Part shown: piece after piece, positions 27,870-37,287 of the stretch
Layout of the letters: each line of letters starts with the position of its first letter
Numbering within the stretch: position 1 is the stretch's first letter
Virus record (IMG/VR): IMGVR_UViG_3300025133_006373
Span: 1-39,206 of that record
DNA from: a virus
Reading direction: 5' to 3' (one strand)
Length of the DNA: 39,206 nt
Translations under genes and position numbers: made by a program
The notes under the pieces: generated by a model
Seen by the model: the letters and a program-made list of their open reading frames with translations, nothing else
Told to the model about the DNA's origin: nothing
Databases searched by the model: none

Positions 27870-29062
27870 TAGCCCTCCGAAGCTTTCCTCTGTTTGTTCA
27901 ATAAATTATTTAATGTTCCTGATCTCGTTCTATACGAAGTCTGAAACTGAGTATTAATATAATCCATTGCTCTGGAGTTGTCAAGCTTTTCTGCAAAGAT
28001 TTTTGCTTTTTGTTTGACTCTTGCTTCCTCGGGCACACTTAAATAGTTGTATTCTTCTATATTCTTAAATGTTATATATAAATTAATATAAAAATTATTA
28101 TTATATATTATATTATTAATATTATTATATCTATAGGTAATATTTTTTGCTGTTTTATTGCATTTTATAATAAATTCTTTCTTTATAGGATTGCTGGTAA
28201 TAAATGTTCTATATCCGTTTTCTAAAAGTTGTCTTAAAAAGACTGTATCTCTTTCGTAGCACTTTTGGAATCTTTTTTGAAATGTTTGTCTTAAAGTTAG
28301 TAGTTCTAAATCTTGTCTATGTGTTAAAGTAGCTGGTGATTGTAGATCGCTTATTAAAATCCATGGGCTAGCTTTGTTTACATAGAATCCAAATTGTAAT
28401 GCAACTTTTGTGTAATACTCTAAGAATCTGTTTTCTAAGAAGAAATCACTCTTTTGTTCATCATTTCCACAATCTAAGTTTGCTATTGAGACTGCCAAAC
28501 CTGATGTAAAGATGCTTGACTTGCCGGATCGTTGAAAGCCTGAGAAGGTTGTTGGGAACTTTGGTCCGTTGATTCTTTGAAAAGAAACAAATTGTTTTGT
28601 CCATTCACCGTAATCAGTAATACTATCTGGCTTGACCCTGTCATTAAAAAGAAAAATTTGATTGTTTAAATACTCTCTGTAAAGATTGACTGGATCTTCA
28701 TAGGCTTTGTAAACAACTATGTTTGATAAGAATGGATCATCGCTCGGTAGTTTTCCAAACGAAACAGACTGTTTTATTTTGTTTTTAAATAGTCTCAATT
28801 GTTCAGCAACAAAATCTAAAACAAAAAAAGTTTCACCATCTTGCGGAACAAGTTTAAGTTTTGTTTCCCTAACATAAATCGTATCATCGTCTTGATTGAT
28901 TCGACCATACAAAGCTCTTTCTAAAAAGTTAAAGTCCTTAACATTCTTCGGAACCTCACCCAGCTCATCTTTAAAAGAATTTACTTTATAGTTTGCTCTG
29001 TCAACAGCTAGGGTTGATGTAATCTTTGTTTCGTTTTTTCCTTTATACTTGCTCATTGTCAT
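27869..29062 (-). CDS. Probable virion-associated protein, unknown (397 aa)
   Basis: It follows the giant baseplate gene with an overlapping stop/start (ATGA type), so it belongs to the structural operon. The protein is mixed alpha/beta with no motif I recognise. Residues about 305-340 form an Asn/Ile/Tyr-rich stretch (YNNINNIIYNNNFYINLYI) encoded by almost pure A/T, suggesting a slippage-expanded surface loop. An SGFQRSGKSS segment near 170 resembles a P-loop fragment but lacks supporting motifs. A tail or neck component is the best guess from position. Confidence 0.5.
   Translation of the reverse strand: MTMSKYKGKNETKITSTLAVDRANYKVNSFKDELGEVPKNVKDFNFLERALYGRINQDDDTIYVRETKLKLVPQDGETFFVLDFVAEQLRLFKNKIKQSVSFGKLPSDDPFLSNIVVYKAYEDPVNLYREYLNNQIFLFNDRVKPDSITDYGEWTKQFVSFQRINGPKFPTTFSGFQRSGKSSIFTSGLAVSIANLDCGNDEQKSDFFLENRFLEYYTKVALQFGFYVNKASPWILISDLQSPATLTHRQDLELLTLRQTFQKRFQKCYERDTVFLRQLLENGYRTFITSNPIKKEFIIKCNKTAKNITYRYNNINNIIYNNNFYINLYITFKNIEEYNYLSVPEEARVKQKAKIFAEKLDNSRAMDYINTQFQTSYRTRSGTLNNLLNKQRKASEG
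27956..27984 (-). promoter_or_regulatory. Sigma70-like promoter for the polymerase gene
   Basis: Minus strand: TTGACA, 17 bp, TATATT. It lies inside the 3' end of the virion-associated gene, 87 bp before the polymerase ATG, and would separate replication genes from the structural transcript. Confidence 0.65.
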
Positions 29063-32000
29063 TCACTCGTTTCTTGTTCTGCTTCAGGATCTGTAATGTC
29101 CGGAACACCTTCACCTGTTGCTGCCAAAGCAGCAATATCATTCTGGACTTTGACGATCAAACCACTACAAGAGTTTGTCTGCTCATCACCAGCATCTATG
29201 TTTGTTATGTTCTCACAAACGGATATTACCTTTTCTTTCTTATTTGTAACTCCACCCTCTTCACCAGAATAAACATAATGAGCCTCGACATCTGTCTCAA
29301 ACTTACCAGATGATATTGTGGATGTTACTTTTAAAACTTGCTGATAACCACCAATCCCCATGATGTTTGATAGGTTTGGGGCATTTTCCGTACCAACTCC
29401 TGTCTGTGGGAAGCCAAATTCCAAGCCTCCAATTCCAAATGGATTGAGCCAAAATTCCATGCCCGGATATAACAAGGTGTTTCCTATCATCTTCATAGAA
29501 CAACGATAAACAGAAGATAACTGCAAAAGACTGTTGGCACCTTGTGTAAACATTCTTGATTCTCTCAAGCCGTCAATCTCTGTTCGTGAAAATGAAACAG
29601 TTTTTACAAGACCTTGTTTTGCTCCGATGTCAAAATGATAAACACCATTTGATTCATCGATTGATCTCACTCCCCTACCGGAATGATTTGCTTGTCTGTA
29701 ATAAGGAAAAACAACTAAATAAGAAACTAAGTTTCGCACATCAGTAGTTCCGCTTCCCTCCACTGCTGTTTTAAGCGGAAGTAAACCATTGCTATAAGAA
29801 GTATCAACATCAATTATTGGTCCTTCAAGATCCCACATTGGATCCATTGCATCATAGTCGCCTTTAACTGCCAAGATATTTGTTGTTTGAAACATTAGTC
29901 GTTTTATCAAATCCTGATTGATGCAGGACTCGTTGAATACATTTGAAACAAGATAAAACATAAAACGTTTTATAAACGCTATCACAGAAAGATTATCTAT
30001 TTCCTTTTTTGTTATATGTTCATCATACCACTCTGTAAATGTTTCAAGGTCAACAGGTATTTGGCCAATGTTTATGAGCTGATCTCCTTTAAAAGGGTCC
30101 GTTATAACAAAAGAAGATAAGATGAGTTTTACATTTTCAACTTCTGGTAGTTGATTTCCTTGCTCATCATACATGCACTCTGTCAAGAAATAAACTAAAT
30201 CAGCAAAATAAAAGAAATAGATTTTTGAATTGTTTTGATAATCAGCATCTTGGACAAATTTAGAATCAATAAACGACCATGTTTCATCTATGCCCTTATT
30301 ATCCGGTATGCCCTCTGCTGGTGCGCTTTTGATTTTCTCTTTTCTCTGAATCCTTGGGGTTTTTGTAAAGAACTCTCTTCTTCTGAACTGATTTAGAGAT
30401 GGCTTGTCAATGTTTACTGTATAAAGCTTATTGTGCAAAATCAAATCTCTCACCAACCTCTGTCTTGTGTTTTCAACTGCTCCTCCGTCAAGGGCATTGA
30501 TTGCATTTTTTAATCTTCTTCTTCCTTCTTCGTCACATGCCTTATTAGGATTGATAAGTGATTCTTCAAATTCTTTTACATACTTTTCTTGTACCTTTTT
30601 TACTTCGCGATCGACAAGAGCATTCATACGGTTTGAATCCAAAACACCCTCGATGTAAGCAACATAATCAGCAGTAACCGTAACTGTTCCGTCATTTGCT
30701 ATGTCAACATTATGATCAACCAAGTTAAGATAAAATGTTTTGTTTGTGAGTGCCAAAGCGTTGTTAAAATCTTCGGATTTCAAACCTCTTTTACTTAAAA
30801 TGTTGCGAAACTCTTCATCGTTTCTCCCAGCCCACCCAACATCTGCTCTAAGTCTATAAAATGTTGGGTCATAATAAAGAGGCGAGAATGAGTTTTCACC
30901 AGATCTAGGGCAGAATTTTGTGTTTACAAAGAGATCTAAATAGCGAAACGTAAATGTCTTGTCTCCATCCACTACCGTCCTTTCTTTTACAAAGTCTTGA
31001 AATGATTGAAAAAACAATGTAAGTTTTGCCCTTACATATTTTGTAGCAGTAGCGGGAGTCTCTCCATCAAAAGAAAATGAAAACTCTTTAATTCCAAGAC
31101 CCTCTCCTCTATCAATAGAGGTAGAGTTCTCAAAAAGTTTGTTTATCCTATCTTTTGAGTTTGAAGATGGAAATGGAAACTCATGTGTGATATATTTCTT
31201 GTTTTCTTTATTAAAATAAACCTTAAACAACCTCACTTTCGGCATAAGAGCAGCATGAATGTCGGGCGTCATGTTTAGGAAACTTCTTACTTGTTCTGCT
31301 TTTGGAAGTTTAAGCTTATTTATGATTCGATTTTGATCTGGGTTTGTTTGATCTCCTGCCTGAACCATGTAGAATCTATTATTGTAATAGCCCTCTCTGT
31401 GAAGAGGGTCCAAATACTCTTCTTCTGATTTTTTGAGGCTTGAATCAGACTTCAGCTTTTTATCAAAATCTGTTTTAAGATCTTCAAGATTTAAAAGAAG
31501 GACGCATTGTTTGTAGTTCTTCTGTCTTTGCTTGATAGTTTCTTCACTAAGCTCTTCTTCATATCTGGATGAGGTTGCAAGTCCGCGAATTGCATCAATC
31601 GCGTTTTTTTCTGCATCATTCATTAATTCATTTTTCTTGGCTTTGATCTCTCCTGCAGGTAAACCCACCAGCAACTTGGCTATCTCTACTCTTACAAGTG
31701 CTTCATAGTGACGAAGTAAAAATGGAATTATTAATTCAACTGACTGGTTGGCTTGTTCATTTCGAAGATCTTCTAGCTGTCTATTCAGTGTATTTGTGTC
31801 TTGTCTTCCTAATTGTACATTGTCAACGAATCTTAAATAATGATCCAACAACACATCATCAATGTTAAATGGCTTATCTTTGAAAAAATCCCACAATGAC
31901 CCCTCTTCTTTTGTAATAAATTCAAGCTTATCTAGTCCTTCAAGTTCAAAATCTACATATTTAAGAGGCTGAGATAAAGCCTTTCTGACATCATCTCTAT

Positions 32001-32727
32001 CTTCTGGAAATAAGCTAAAATCTGAAGCATCAAGCCTATCTCTTACAGATTGTGTCGTTGCTTCGTATGCTCTTATGGGAATTTCTATTGTATTATCTCT
32101 ATATTCAAATTTGACCCCAATTCCATATGTTATTGTCGGCACTCTTCTCGCTGTTCCCGTCTGATCGTTTTCTATAAAGTTGCCTATTGTTTGCCCAACA
32201 ACCGATGCAAAATCCTTGAGCGTGAATCCAACGAGGCCCGGATATGTGTCGGCTATATAATCCGAACCTTGATACTGCTTGACAAGCTTTATCCTAAGCT
32301 CTTTTGAAAGCGATTCCGGTGCTTTGTTTTGAAATTTTATGAAAACTTCTCTTTCTACTTCTGTTATGTCTTTCTTATCTATCAATGCCTTAAACAAATC
32401 TTCAATGATTCTATCCTCAAAACCATCTTCCGTTTCAGAATTTTGTATTAAAAATCTAAATTCTTGATCGTCAAAATTAGCACCATCGGTTCCAACACCC
32501 TTTCCATAAAGGGTATTAAACCAGATTATTTGCAGTTCTATGGGAAAAGAATCAAAAGTATAGGTCCCTTCTGCTAATTGCCCTTCATAGATAATTTCTC
32601 GATCAGCTTGAAGTAAATTAAAAGTACCAGTTTCACGAGAAATTTTTATTTTACCTTCGTCTGCACCAGCCGTTTCAATTTTGACTTGATAGTCATACTC
32701 TTTTAAACTATTAGTAAGTGCTCCCAT
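29059..32727 (-). CDS. Very large baseplate hub-like structural protein (1222 aa)
   Basis: The largest gene in the window. The C-terminal 250 residues carry features of hub/late-control (gp27/gpD-like) proteins: VKTVSFSRTEIDGLRESRMF, then a strand-rich GNTLLYPGMEFWLNP and GGYQQVLKVTSTISSGKFETDVEAHYVYSG, which ends as such domains do. The N-terminal 1000 residues have long charged helices and beta segments of unknown type. It is adjacent to a LysM-like gp53-type protein, as hub proteins often are. It probably forms the central baseplate with extra host-specific domains. It ends overlapping the following gene. Confidence 0.65.
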   Translation of the reverse strand: MGALTNSLKEYDYQVKIETAGADEGKIKISRETGTFNLLQADREIIYEGQLAEGTYTFDSFPIELQIIWFNTLYGKGVGTDGANFDDQEFRFLIQNSETEDGFEDRIIEDLFKALIDKKDITEVEREVFIKFQNKAPESLSKELRIKLVKQYQGSDYIADTYPGLVGFTLKDFASVVGQTIGNFIENDQTGTARRVPTITYGIGVKFEYRDNTIEIPIRAYEATTQSVRDRLDASDFSLFPEDRDDVRKALSQPLKYVDFELEGLDKLEFITKEEGSLWDFFKDKPFNIDDVLLDHYLRFVDNVQLGRQDTNTLNRQLEDLRNEQANQSVELIIPFLLRHYEALVRVEIAKLLVGLPAGEIKAKKNELMNDAEKNAIDAIRGLATSSRYEEELSEETIKQRQKNYKQCVLLLNLEDLKTDFDKKLKSDSSLKKSEEEYLDPLHREGYYNNRFYMVQAGDQTNPDQNRIINKLKLPKAEQVRSFLNMTPDIHAALMPKVRLFKVYFNKENKKYITHEFPFPSSNSKDRINKLFENSTSIDRGEGLGIKEFSFSFDGETPATATKYVRAKLTLFFQSFQDFVKERTVVDGDKTFTFRYLDLFVNTKFCPRSGENSFSPLYYDPTFYRLRADVGWAGRNDEEFRNILSKRGLKSEDFNNALALTNKTFYLNLVDHNVDIANDGTVTVTADYVAYIEGVLDSNRMNALVDREVKKVQEKYVKEFEESLINPNKACDEEGRRRLKNAINALDGGAVENTRQRLVRDLILHNKLYTVNIDKPSLNQFRRREFFTKTPRIQRKEKIKSAPAEGIPDNKGIDETWSFIDSKFVQDADYQNNSKIYFFYFADLVYFLTECMYDEQGNQLPEVENVKLILSSFVITDPFKGDQLINIGQIPVDLETFTEWYDEHITKKEIDNLSVIAFIKRFMFYLVSNVFNESCINQDLIKRLMFQTTNILAVKGDYDAMDPMWDLEGPIIDVDTSYSNGLLPLKTAVEGSGTTDVRNLVSYLVVFPYYRQANHSGRGVRSIDESNGVYHFDIGAKQGLVKTVSFSRTEIDGLRESRMFTQGANSLLQLSSVYRCSMKMIGNTLLYPGMEFWLNPFGIGGLEFGFPQTGVGTENAPNLSNIMGIGGYQQVLKVTSTISSGKFETDVEAHYVYSGEEGGVTNKKEKVISVCENITNIDAGDEQTNSCSGLIVKVQNDIAALAATGEGVPDITDPEAEQETSE

Positions 32728-33059
32728 TACTCAAGTATCTCCATTGCTAAGACAATGTCGGTTGGGATTTTAATTTCCTCTCCAACCTCTATGTGTGATT
32801 CGGTTGGTTTTCTATTGAACAAAGCAATGAGATACCAAAGTTTGTGATCGTTGTAGTGTTGCTGAGCTAGTTTGAAGTAGCGATCTCCAACAGACCAATA
32901 GTGAGAAACATAAGGAATTCTCAATAGATCTTCATCTGTTGGGCTTTTATAAGATGGGGTAGTATACTGTTTTACTTTCTCAACACCACGAGACTCAAAG
33001 ATTTGTTCATCCTTATATGTCTTATTAACAGCAATTCTTCTCTTTCTAAATCTACTCAT
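32727..33059 (-). CDS. Baseplate protein with LysM-like domain (gp53-type)
   Basis: A 110-residue protein starting at ATG 33059, six bases after GGAG; open frame further upstream lies inside the previous gene. A basic N-terminus (SRFRKRRIAVNK) is followed by YWSVGDRYFKLAQQHYNDHKLWYLIALFN and EVGEEIKIP, a LysM-type arrangement seen in T4 gp53-like wedge proteins. It would bind peptidoglycan or link baseplate parts. It overlaps the upstream gene by eight bases. Confidence 0.7.
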   Translation of the reverse strand: MSRFRKRRIAVNKTYKDEQIFESRGVEKVKQYTTPSYKSPTDEDLLRIPYVSHYWSVGDRYFKLAQQHYNDHKLWYLIALFNRKPTESHIEVGEEIKIPTDIVLAMEILE

Positions 33060-33714
33060 CTTCTTCTCCAAAAATCCATTTCTTATAATTATCACCACCA
33101 AGCCAATTGTTTTCATTATCAAATCCAACATCATGCTGATGAAGAACATTCAACTGACAAGAGATTGTATATACTTTTGGATAATGGTTTCCGTCTTCTA
33201 TTAACATTCCCATTTCCAAATCAGGTGTGAAGCTAAAGCCATCAACATAACCTAATAAACCGTCTTCGTCATCTGCGGATCTGATTAGGTTTGAAAACTT
33301 AACTTTAATTAGTGGAGGTCGTGCGATAGAAGAAGCAGATGTTACAGTTTCACCATCAACTTGGACTTGGTCTTTGCTGTATGCCGGATATAACATCGCA
33401 CCTAATGCATTTATCATCTGAACATTTCTCTTAGCAGTTGCCAAATTTCCAGCAGGAACTGTCCACCCAACAGAGATCGTTCTCTTTGTTCCTTGGAATG
33501 TTGCGATTGGATCCATTCTTCCGAAAACTTCTTCTGAATTCCAAGTAGACGCAAAGTTTTGACTAAACTCATTTAAAAAAGCCTTAAAGGTTACTGTGTG
33601 ACCTGTGATCATGCTTTTAAATTGAAGTTCGCTCTGAGTCTTGTTGGCATAGTCATTTTGACTACCTTCATCTGGTTGGCCTTTTGTTTTATAATTAAAA
33701 GATGGAAATGACAT
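33052..33714 (-). CDS. Tail/baseplate structural protein (220 aa)
   Basis: Starts at an ATG overlapping the tape measure stop (TAATG), with GGAGGG upstream. Distinctive segments are VFGRMDPIATFQGTKRTISVGW, a PPLIKVKFSNLI strand and LLGYVDGFSFTPDLEMGM ... GNHYPKVYTISCQLNVLHQHD, which I associate with an uncharacterised virion protein of T4-like phages. Between tape measure and hub genes, a tail-tube-to-baseplate connector is likely. Confidence 0.65.
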   Translation of the reverse strand: MSFPSFNYKTKGQPDEGSQNDYANKTQSELQFKSMITGHTVTFKAFLNEFSQNFASTWNSEEVFGRMDPIATFQGTKRTISVGWTVPAGNLATAKRNVQMINALGAMLYPAYSKDQVQVDGETVTSASSIARPPLIKVKFSNLIRSADDEDGLLGYVDGFSFTPDLEMGMLIEDGNHYPKVYTISCQLNVLHQHDVGFDNENNWLGGDNYKKWIFGEEDE

Positions 33715-35837
33715 TAGCTACCCTCCGCTACTGCTACAATTGTCTCTGCTGTTGCTTTATCTATATTTTTAAGTTCTGCTTTTATGAAATCCTTGAGAGG
33801 AGCATCATTGACTGTTAAAGTGATTTCAATTTTCTGCTGATAAGCGGCGGAGATTGTATCTCGTATGCCATCAACAGTTGCTGCTGCACCTTGCGACATA
33901 GCTCTTGCAGATGTTCCAGTTGAAACTAATGCTAAGTTTTCTAAAGTATTTTGCAGCTGTATGTTGTCATTTATTAATGCTGCAACTTGAGCAAGCCCGC
34001 TTACAATTCCTGCGAACGATACGGCACCGAGTGCTGTGGCAGCGCCTGCCAATAGCCCCATACCAACTGAAGATGCCGTCGCTGCTGTTGCTAATCCGCC
34101 AAGACCTCCGGCCAATACACCGACTCCTCCGCCAATAGTAGCCACCGCTGTTGCTATAGCACCACCAGCACCAACGAAAGCAGCCGCTGCGGCACCAAGA
34201 GCAGGCCCAGCAGAGAACAATGCTGCGATCAATAGGCCAATGGTGAGAGAAGCTCCTATAAATACTTTCTCACCTTCGTTAAATCGGTTCACCATTTTAA
34301 TCAATAGATCTATAAACATCCCAACACCTTCAAGTAGGGGTTCAATAAGAACAGCAAATTCCGCCATTAGAATTGAGAACTTCTCTTGTAGTGGTATTGT
34401 TGCCTCTACTGCTTTGTTAAAGTTTTCTTGTATATTCGCTGTTCTATTCATTCTCTGCTGGTATTCTTCATACTGGCCCATGTTCATTCCAAAGATTCTC
34501 TGAGCCTCGTTCATGTCACTAATACCAGCAGCAGCGGCTATCGCTTGTTGTTTAAACCTATCCATGTCTGCAAAGTTCATACCTTGTGCTTGGACTTGTT
34601 GTATTAGAGTCTCTACTCTCTTTTCTTCTGTCATCATTAACATTTGTGTAGAAGAAAGCTGAGTTCCCAAAATAGCATTCAACCTTCCAACAGTTTCAGC
34701 AGCAGATTCAAATCTATCAAACTTGCCGGCAATAGACAATAGACTTCCCATCTCTACACCTGCTGCTTTTGCTGCTGCGGAGAGACCCTTGAACACTCCT
34801 ATAGAGCTTTTGCCATACACAGCAATTACCTTCTGTGCTGCATGAAAATCAGAAATTAGCTTGGTAGATGCAATGTCCGCATTAGCACCCATCTGAGTTA
34901 ATTCTTTTGTAAAATTAGAAGCCTCAAGCGCACTCATTCCCATGTTTAATGTAAATGTATTAAGCAAAGAAGCAGACTCCCCAGCCGAAACACCTATTCT
35001 TGTCAATAGGGCACCCGTGGTGACTAGTGTACTCTGGGTCGTGTCATTCAGATTTGTAAACCCAACAAACTGCTCCGCTAGCGATTTGAGAGATTCTCCA
35101 ACATTTTTAAAATTAGCACCGAGAACATTAGCTTCTTGTCTTATACTCAACAAAGTACCAGCATACTTATCACCCAAGCCTGTTGCTTTGGCAAATGCAG
35201 CTGAGGCAGAGTCAAATTCTCTTACCATCATTATTGTTGATTCTACCATCTTTGTTACAATACTATTAGCAAAGTTGGTTACATTGACGAATTTACCGAA
35301 AGAAGCGGTCATAACTCCAAGAGGGTTTTCTGATTCCTTGAGTGCTCCAATAAAGCCGAACATAGAGCCCGCCACACCTTCTGAGGCTTTTGTAAAGAAT
35401 CCAGACATTGTGGCATATTTGTCAAAGACAGCATCAGACTGCTTGGCAAACTTCTTCTGAGCCTCGGTTACTTGTGAAATTTCATAACCTTGATCTTTAT
35501 ATGATTGTACTACTGCTTCTCTTTGAGCGACGATTTCGCGCAACCGCTTGCCCTCTTCAGAGTGATCACTGAGTGCAGCGTCAGCGAGCTGGTTTGTTTC
35601 TTGTTGATATTTGTTAAGCTGATCTGCTATTTCCAGACGGTCGCTTTGCAATCTCGCCATGTCTAGATCTAAATTTTGAGACCTTGTCTTTGCATCAAGT
35701 TGCTCGTTTGTTAGATCGGCGATGCTCTCCATGGTTTCTTTGATCTTCTGAAGGCCACTGCCTTTGACATCAGCATCAGAAAGCTCCGCGATTGCAGCGA
35801 TCAATTCTTCTTTGGAATTTATTGGGTATTTAGCCAT
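33714..35837 (-). CDS. Tail tape measure protein
   Basis: A 707-residue protein with the typical layout: an N-terminal coiled coil (about 30-135), a long Ala/Ser/Thr-rich helical body, and a Gly/Ala-rich hydrophobic region (about 535-640) with membrane-insertion character. It sets tail length; at roughly 0.15 nm per residue this predicts a tail near 100 nm. It lies downstream of the tail tube and gp26-like genes and overlaps the next gene. Its opposite strand has long open frames caused by the Ala/Gly-rich composition. Confidence 0.88.
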   Translation of the reverse strand: MAKYPINSKEELIAAIAELSDADVKGSGLQKIKETMESIADLTNEQLDAKTRSQNLDLDMARLQSDRLEIADQLNKYQQETNQLADAALSDHSEEGKRLREIVAQREAVVQSYKDQGYEISQVTEAQKKFAKQSDAVFDKYATMSGFFTKASEGVAGSMFGFIGALKESENPLGVMTASFGKFVNVTNFANSIVTKMVESTIMMVREFDSASAAFAKATGLGDKYAGTLLSIRQEANVLGANFKNVGESLKSLAEQFVGFTNLNDTTQSTLVTTGALLTRIGVSAGESASLLNTFTLNMGMSALEASNFTKELTQMGANADIASTKLISDFHAAQKVIAVYGKSSIGVFKGLSAAAKAAGVEMGSLLSIAGKFDRFESAAETVGRLNAILGTQLSSTQMLMMTEEKRVETLIQQVQAQGMNFADMDRFKQQAIAAAAGISDMNEAQRIFGMNMGQYEEYQQRMNRTANIQENFNKAVEATIPLQEKFSILMAEFAVLIEPLLEGVGMFIDLLIKMVNRFNEGEKVFIGASLTIGLLIAALFSAGPALGAAAAAFVGAGGAIATAVATIGGGVGVLAGGLGGLATAATASSVGMGLLAGAATALGAVSFAGIVSGLAQVAALINDNIQLQNTLENLALVSTGTSARAMSQGAAATVDGIRDTISAAYQQKIEITLTVNDAPLKDFIKAELKNIDKATAETIVAVAEGS

Positions 35838-35841
35838 TCAT

Positions 35842-36216
35842 TTATGCCTCAGTGCTAAAAGGCCAAGTTATTCCAGTTGTTTGTTCAAAATTGCGAATTG
35901 CTTGGTTTAAAATCTCTTTTTGTTTAATTGTCAACATGTGATCAGGGCCATGAGCAACATATGCATCAATAAAGCCTTTCTGTGCCATAATCGCATTTGC
36001 ATAAGATTTGACATCCCTTTCTTCGCCTGTAATTGAAAAGCTTAAAGTGTTGTCCACATCTTCGCCTTCTTCTTTGATCATTTGACCAGCAAGTTCATGC
36101 GCACCGAGTTGTGCCTGCATCTTAACATCTTTGCCATAAATGTACTTGAGAATCTCTTTGTTCCAAGTCCCAAACATTTTTAACCACGATTCATTTAGTA
36201 ATTTTTTTTCACTCAT
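35842..36216 (-). CDS. Tail module protein, possible assembly chaperone
   Basis: A 124-residue helical protein from ATG 36216 with GAGGGC upstream. It contains LLNESWLKMFGTWNKEILKYIYG and KQKEILNQAIRNFEQTTGI. There is no known domain. Its position immediately before the tape measure gene is where tail assembly chaperones are usually encoded. An in-frame start at 36258 is possible but less supported. Confidence 0.5.
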   Translation of the reverse strand: MSEKKLLNESWLKMFGTWNKEILKYIYGKDVKMQAQLGAHELAGQMIKEEGEDVDNTLSFSITGEERDVKSYANAIMAQKGFIDAYVAHGPDHMLTIKQKEILNQAIRNFEQTTGITWPFSTEA

Positions 36217-36261
36217 AATAAGCCCTCGCAATAAATAGTAAATAAAAGCAAAAGCCAAGAA

Positions 36262-36495
36262 CTATCGCTTTCTCTTGGCTTTTTCAATTTGTTTTTTCTC
36301 TTCTTCGAATTCTTTTTGTAATCTTACAAGAAACCAGTTCCTCAATCCAACAGGTAGGTTATACGCCTCAATAAAGGACCAGCCACCATGATGCTTAAGC
36401 AAAAAGAATTGCTCATACACAGATTCCATGTACTTAGGAGTCAGGCCAAAAAAAGTCCGCTCCAAACGGAACCTCCAATTCTTGCACATGACCAC
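36262..36495 (-). CDS. Small tail assembly protein (baseplate/chaperone candidate)
   Basis: Up to 77 residues from GTG or ATG near 36489-36495. It contains FRLERTFFGLTPKYMESVYEQFFLLKHHGGWSF and NLPVGLRNWFLVRL, then a basic tail. I recognise this as a short protein found next to gp26-like genes in T4-like phages; in T4 that slot holds gp51, which is much longer. It overlaps the gp26-like gene by 62 bp in a different frame, so coupling or frameshifting is possible. Confidence 0.55.
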   Translation of the reverse strand: MVMCKNWRFRLERTFFGLTPKYMESVYEQFFLLKHHGGWSFIEAYNLPVGLRNWFLVRLQKEFEEEKKQIEKAKRKR

Positions 36496-37273
36496 AAGAG
36501 TCGCAAGAGAAGTTCTTTATAATCTTAACGTTGGGAGAAATCAATTTATAAGCATTTCTTAGAAATCTTGAATCCTGAGCCGGCATTACATCAACATACT
36601 TATTAATGACTTGTCGATCATCATATCCCGAAATGGATACAATCATTTGCTTAAACTGATCCGTCATAATAGACTCATTAAGTTTCTTTTTTCTTTTGTT
36701 TGTTGTTAGTGCCGCAAGTTTAATCTCGTCTTCACCAGTGAGGAGTTTAAGCTCAATGTCAAAATTAGTCATTGGTGTTCTGGCAATGAAGGTACCAGAA
36801 TCTGTTTTAGTAATGTTTACAGTCTCATCCCACTTTGATTCGGTAACTTCTGGATTTGAAATGTCAAATTCTTCTTCTTGCTTGGCACCACACGATGGGC
36901 AAGATACTTGTGTCTCATAGATATGGCCATATCCCGATGCTCTTGCAGCTACAATAATAGCATTTCTATCTCCAACTAAAATACTTTTGGAGTTAATACC
37001 CTTGTCAACCAGAATATTCTGAATGAATCTTTCTAATGCCAAGCCTTTCTTCAACAGAGTTTGAGAAGTCAGAATGTCTTCGTCTTTTGCCGTCATGAAT
37101 CTTATTTCGATAACTTCCTTCCCGCGCAAAGCATGTCCTTCTGGGTATCCGTTTCCTCTTGATGGAAGCTCAACAAACTCTGTTGGAGTTACAAAATCAA
37201 GAGGAGATGATGGTGGAGCATCTGTGGCTTGAGAGTGTGCTCCTGTTCTCTCTAAATTATTTCTATTACTCAA
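36434..37273 (-). CDS. T4 gp26-like baseplate protein with zinc cysteines
   Basis: A 279-residue protein from a TTG start behind AGGTGA. The N-terminus FVELPSRGNGYPEGHALRG and MTAKDEDILTS match the T4 baseplate (gp26-type) family. Two CxxC pairs (Cys125/128 and Cys257/260) flank the middle and can bind zinc. In T4 this protein belongs to the baseplate hub. It lies after the tail tube genes. The TTG start may keep expression low, as expected for a few-copy component. Confidence 0.8.
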   Translation of the reverse strand: MSNRNNLERTGAHSQATDAPPSSPLDFVTPTEFVELPSRGNGYPEGHALRGKEVIEIRFMTAKDEDILTSQTLLKKGLALERFIQNILVDKGINSKSILVGDRNAIIVAARASGYGHIYETQVSCPSCGAKQEEEFDISNPEVTESKWDETVNITKTDSGTFIARTPMTNFDIELKLLTGEDEIKLAALTTNKRKKKLNESIMTDQFKQMIVSISGYDDRQVINKYVDVMPAQDSRFLRNAYKLISPNVKIIKNFSCDSCGHVQELEVPFGADFFWPDS

Positions 37274-37287
37274 TTTTCACCTCGCTT

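Noticed and set aside
27869-29062. P-loop ATPase call from SGFQRSGKSS
   Set aside because: The spacing does not fit a Walker A in a proper strand-helix context and no Walker B is seen; position indicates a virion-associated protein.
34036-34503. Plus-strand open frame of 155 codons, Pro/Ala-rich
   Set aside because: It is the complement of the Ala/Gly-rich region of the tape measure gene, has no Shine-Dalgarno, and the product is low-complexity.
34942-35460. Plus-strand open frame of 172 codons
   Set aside because: It lies fully opposite the tape measure gene and has neither RBS nor recognisable domain; a composition shadow.
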